DNA from: Methanospirillum lacunae
GTDB lineage: Archaea > Halobacteriota > Methanomicrobia > Methanomicrobiales > Methanospirillaceae
Reading direction: 5' to 3'
DNA length: 64,000 nt
Assembly: GCF_003173355.1 (NCBI RefSeq)
Contig: NZ_QGMY01000007.1
Location: 372,001-436,000 of the forward strand
The notes beneath the pieces are model-generated. The model was not told the DNA's origin, ran no database searches, and worked only from the letters and a program-made list of their open reading frames with translations. A program made the translations under genes and the position numbers. How positions within the stretch are numbered: the stretch's first letter is position 1; the number at the start of each line of letters is the position of its first letter. This document shows, piece after piece, positions 61,052-64,000 of this stretch.

Positions 61052-61503
61052 GGTTTACATACACAAAACCTGCAGAGTGAAGGTTCGTCATGTAAATACC
61101 GGTTTTTTCCGGTACAATAATACTCATCATCCCGTTTTTCTATCCTGAAATCATCTGTCACCAGATCTGGGGGATGGAGCGGTCGTTTAGCATAAAACGT
61201 CAGGTATAGTGATATCGCTGTGATATACCCGGCTAAATCCTTCTCGCCAGGAGCATACTGCATGAGATAGGAGTGCAAGGCTTCCCGCATGGCGTTCTCT
61301 CTTCCTTTTTCAACACTGACGTCTGAATCAGTCTCCTGGTTTAGGATCTCAAGCATAGTTTGGTAATTGTATCTGGAAAGCTGGGAGATTACCGATGGAG
61401 GTTTCCCTGAATTGGTATCCACCGCTTCCTTGCATGTCGCGATGTATGGAGTCAGGTTTTCAATCTCCTGACGTATCCGGGATAACAAGGATCTATCGGT
61501 CAT
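61036..61503 (-). CDS. DUF2115 family protein
   Basis: The 155-aa protein shows the archaeal DUF2115 features: LHSYLMQYAPGEKDLAGYIT, AISLYLTFYAKRPLHPPDL and the C-terminal cysteines in EYYCTGKNRYLHDEPSLCRF, CVC. The family is nearly confined to methanogens and is of unknown function. The ATG overlaps the stop of the upstream QueG-like gene by 4 bp, so the two are coupled. Confidence 0.82.
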   Translation of the reverse strand: MTDRSLLSRIRQEIENLTPYIATCKEAVDTNSGKPPSVISQLSRYNYQTMLEILNQETDSDVSVEKGRENAMREALHSYLMQYAPGEKDLAGYITAISLYLTFYAKRPLHPPDLVTDDFRIEKRDDEYYCTGKNRYLHDEPSLCRFCVCKPYIPE

Positions 61504-62378
61504 CGCTCTTTGATTCGGACCGGGTTTCTGGCTTCACATGGCACCCCAGTCTGGCACAGACCACATCCGTATTCATCGATCCCGTACGTTTCGCGTGCAT
61601 ACGTCTGGGCTACTCCGAAACAGTGGTTTCTGCAGAGTTCCTTATCATGGCCAAGCGGGGTTATTGCACCGACCGGACAACGTTTCATGCAGATCCCACA
61701 GGTTTCTTTAGCGTAGAAGAGGCATGAGGCATGATGATCCGTATATGGGCGAGGTGTAGGGGGAATCCTGATCTGTGCAATAACTGATCCACAGATCACA
61801 GCCTTTCCTATTGGTGTTATCAATCCGTCACACAGACCAAATGTTCCGAGACCTGAAACATATGCAGCGTGGCGATCTGACCAGGTGGAGGCCAGGCCAT
61901 AGGTTTTTGTTTCCTGGATTGAAAAAAAGGGAACTGCTGTCGGATTGATCGCAGAAATTCCTGCATCCAGAAATATTCTGACCAGATGTTCGGCGAGGTA
62001 TTTACTCACGTCTCTCCCGAAATGCTTGGCCCGAATCCATCGTTCAGATGGATACATTGTCTCGCTCCGGTTATCCATGCAGGTCGCTCTGGTCTGTGGC
62101 AGGATCCAGCTGATGATAGTAAGGTCTTCTGCAACAACATGAATTCCGGGAACAGCCTGACAGAAGATCTCTGCCGGTGTTAGAGAAGGTGGACCGATAT
62201 CAGTAGCAATTTCATCATACAGTGGATCTCCCCCTGAAGAAAACCCGACCAGTGGCTCCTCATACGCCCTCTCATTTGCCTGGTTTCTCAGACTGTTTGC
62301 TGGTGAATCCCTACAAAATTCTCTGATACTTCCTTCCAGAAAACTGGCTGGATTTGTGTGTAAATTTTCTGGCTTCAT
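61500..62378 (-). CDS. QueG-like iron-sulfur protein (epoxyqueuosine reductase-related)
   Basis: The 292-aa protein has a tail with two ferredoxin-like clusters (ETCGICMKRCPVGAI and CRNHCFG, then YGCGLCQTGVPCE) of the kind found in epoxyqueuosine reductase and reductive dehalogenase families. The N-terminal domain (about 60-200) contains VPFFSIQETKTYGLASTWSD, RHAAYVSGLGTFGL. It lacks the HEAT-repeat C-terminus of full QueG, so the substrate is open; a corrinoid cofactor is possible. Confidence 0.8.
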   Translation of the reverse strand: MKPENLHTNPASFLEGSIREFCRDSPANSLRNQANERAYEEPLVGFSSGGDPLYDEIATDIGPPSLTPAEIFCQAVPGIHVVAEDLTIISWILPQTRATCMDNRSETMYPSERWIRAKHFGRDVSKYLAEHLVRIFLDAGISAINPTAVPFFSIQETKTYGLASTWSDRHAAYVSGLGTFGLCDGLITPIGKAVICGSVIAQIRIPPTPRPYTDHHASCLFYAKETCGICMKRCPVGAITPLGHDKELCRNHCFGVAQTYARETYGIDEYGCGLCQTGVPCEARNPVRIKER

Positions 62379-62414
62379 GATGGGTCAGTTCTGGATCCGG
62401 CCGTAGCCGGGTGG

Positions 62415-64000
62415 TTAACTGCACCCGGACCAGCCACAGTGCTTGCAGATCCCCTGATTGCATCCTTCCCCGAAATCAAGAGGCTGGCGACATTCAGGAC
62501 AGAGACGTTTTTCTTCCGTTTTTGTAATCGACCAGTCTTCGAGCGTAGTGATACTCTGGTGCTTTGCTGCGAGATCAATGCACCGGCCCACCACGTCTGC
62601 ACACGACACTCCCTCTGATGATGAATTTTTGATGGCAGAAACACAGTTCACTTTGCCGAACTGTCTTACAAATTTCTGGTATGGCACGCCACTCTGAAGA
62701 CCGGTACTGATAGCTCGTCCGAGGGCGCTGCTATTTGCATCACACCCACCAATCCCCACAGTTCTGATAAACACCTCGATGGGTTTTCCTTCAAGAAGAT
62801 TAACAGTAACATAAAGACGGCAGCATCCTGACTGACAAATGTAGGTCTTACCAGAGAGCTCCTTTGGTCGTGTCATATTAAGTGAAGGAATCTTCTCAGG
62901 AAGGTTGCGACCATCATCAGCCTTGAGTTCGGGTACCGGCTCGTTCTTATCGGTTTCACCGCTTAGGGCCAGGACAACCGTCTCCCTACTTCCTGTTCTG
63001 TATATCGTGATACCTTTCAGATCGAGTTTCCATGCCATAAGCAGGGCTTCTTCGCAGTCATCACGTGTTGCAGAGGAAGGCATGTTGATGGTTTTGCTGA
63101 TAGAAGCGTGGACATATTTCTGGAATGTGGCCTGCATCAGGATATGATCTTTCCATGAAATATCCAGGGCTGTACGGAAGAGTACCCTGAATTCATCAGG
63201 GAGCCAGGCGAGATCCTGAATGGTTCCTGTCTTATGGACGTGACTGATCACATCCTCAGTTCGTTCTTTCAGTTCATCTCCGGTCAGGTGCATACTGGAA
63301 AGAGTCTGGACAAGAGCTTCTTTGAAGACAGGGTTGACGATAACAAAAGTTTTGCCTACCGTGTTCTTTCTGGTGTAAGCAAAAGAGAATATTGGTTCTA
63401 TTCCACTGGAACATCCAGCCAGAAGTGAGATGGTTCCAGTAGGCGCCACTGTGGTCATGGCAGCGTTGCGGACCGGGTACTCTTTCCAGATGCTCCCATC
63501 CCATGCTGGAAAGGGTCCAAGGGATGATGCCAGGATCCGAGATTCATCAACAGCGGTCCTGGTGAGTTTCTCCATTATCTGTTCACACCAGGATCTTCCT
63601 TCTGGAGAATCATATGCGATACCCAGCCTGAGCAGAGCATCGTGAACCCCCATTACACCAAGTCCTATCTTTCGTGTTTTCAGGGTTGCTTCTGCAATCT
63701 GTGGAATGGGATAGATATTACGTTCGATGACAGTGTCAAGGAACCTCACTGCCATCCTGACCGTCTCTTCCAGTAGTGGTTCGTCCAGGATGCCATCTTT
63801 GATGCAAGCGTCAAGGTTGATACTACCGAGGACACAACTCTCGAATGGAAGAAGTGGTTGTTCTCCACATGGGTTGGTTGTATCAATATCACCCAGTTGT
63901 GGAGTGGGATTTCGTTTGTTGATCTCATCGTAGAAGAGAATTCCTGGTTCACCGTTCTCCCAGATTCCATCAATAATCCCGTTCCAGATCTCCCCGACAG
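62415..64000 (-). CDS. nrdJ: Adenosylcobalamin-dependent ribonucleotide reductase, 5' part missing
   Basis: The frame is open from the right window edge to the stop at 62415, giving the last 528 codons of a class II ribonucleotide reductase that makes deoxynucleotides without oxygen. Catalytic and family segments are NPCGEQPLLPFESCVLGSIN (thiyl-radical cysteine in NPCGE), KTRKIGLGVMGVHDALLRLG, NAAMTTVAPTGTISLLAGCS and, near the C-terminus, a zinc or thiol site CPECRQPLDFGEGCNQGICK. Translation in this frame begins at the window edge, so the true start lies outside. It requires B12, which links it to the cbiB gene in this window. Confidence 0.94.
   Translation of the reverse strand, partial: VGEIWNGIIDGIWENGEPGILFYDEINKRNPTPQLGDIDTTNPCGEQPLLPFESCVLGSINLDACIKDGILDEPLLEETVRMAVRFLDTVIERNIYPIPQIAEATLKTRKIGLGVMGVHDALLRLGIAYDSPEGRSWCEQIMEKLTRTAVDESRILASSLGPFPAWDGSIWKEYPVRNAAMTTVAPTGTISLLAGCSSGIEPIFSFAYTRKNTVGKTFVIVNPVFKEALVQTLSSMHLTGDELKERTEDVISHVHKTGTIQDLAWLPDEFRVLFRTALDISWKDHILMQATFQKYVHASISKTINMPSSATRDDCEEALLMAWKLDLKGITIYRTGSRETVVLALSGETDKNEPVPELKADDGRNLPEKIPSLNMTRPKELSGKTYICQSGCCRLYVTVNLLEGKPIEVFIRTVGIGGCDANSSALGRAISTGLQSGVPYQKFVRQFGKVNCVSAIKNSSSEGVSCADVVGRCIDLAAKHQSITTLEDWSITKTEEKRLCPECRQPLDFGEGCNQGICKHCGWSGCS

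Noticed and set aside
63408-63419. TTCCACTGGAAC as an ORB core
   Set aside because: It lies inside nrdJ codons, lacks the G-string and is far from the origin.
1-64000. CRISPR arrays, insertion sequences, prophage or integrated plasmid
   Set aside because: No regularly spaced direct repeats, transposase, integrase or phage structural genes were seen on either strand.

Overview
The window reads as a chromosomal segment of a hydrogenotrophic methanogen of the order Methanomicrobiales, most likely Methanospirillum or a close relative; the genus is inferred from gene content, not proven. Archaeal markers are Orc1/Cdc6 beside an ORB-type origin, the DNA polymerase D small subunit, Tsr3, RibL-type FAD synthase, TATA-type promoters and the F420 enzyme CofH. 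Methanogen markers are an Hdr-like module, a group 4 [NiFe] hydrogenase, a CODH/ACS branch and an MTH865-family protein. The window probably starts at or near coordinate 1 of the chromosome, because base 1 falls in the replication origin.

Layout. 1-415: origin with two inverted ORB elements around an AT-rich core. 416-7048: one strand of housekeeping genes (cdc6, Lrp regulator, aminotransferase, purA, a Trm112-like peptide, cbiB, pdxS, pdxT), closed by a third ORB at about 7.05 kb. 7.1-10.2 kb: phosphoglycerate mutase, a secreted CARDB protein, and a small operon with a GerW/DUF2953 pair. 10.6-12.7 kb: membrane pyrophosphatase. 12.8-20.5 kb: an operon joining a CooF-like ferredoxin, an iron-sulfur-free HdrC C-terminal domain, a full HdrB-like subunit and a six-module group 4 hydrogenase with its protease. 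20.5-27.8 kb: acetogen-like acetyl-CoA synthase, both corrinoid iron-sulfur protein subunits, a RACo-type activator and a folate-free methionine synthase. 27.9-42.6 kb: mixed housekeeping genes (TPR proteins, DP1, signal peptidase, cofH, tsr3, ribL, truA, cheW). 42.9-50.5 kb: recQ, a 2-oxoacid:ferredoxin oxidoreductase (BAGD order) and an acyl-CoA synthetase carrying an N-terminal ribbon-helix-helix domain. 50.6-64 kb: channel, transporters, regulators, DUF2115, a QueG-like protein and a class II ribonucleotide reductase that runs off the right edge.

How the parts may work together. The pyrophosphatase, the hydrogenase and the HdrB module all concern ion gradients and low-potential electrons. 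The ACS cluster turns methyl-corrinoid plus CO into acetyl-CoA and also feeds methyl groups to methionine. The oxidoreductase and acyl-CoA synthetase can carry acetate or other acids through acyl-CoA to 2-oxoacids, releasing pyrophosphate that the membrane PPase can use. These links are inferences from gene content.

Strongest candidates for something new: the hydrogenase-HdrB locus with its HdrC fragment (12.8-20.5 kb), the RHH/acyl-CoA synthetase fusion, the isolated third ORB, and an apparent ATT start codon for DP1. No tRNA, rRNA, CRISPR array or insertion sequence was seen.
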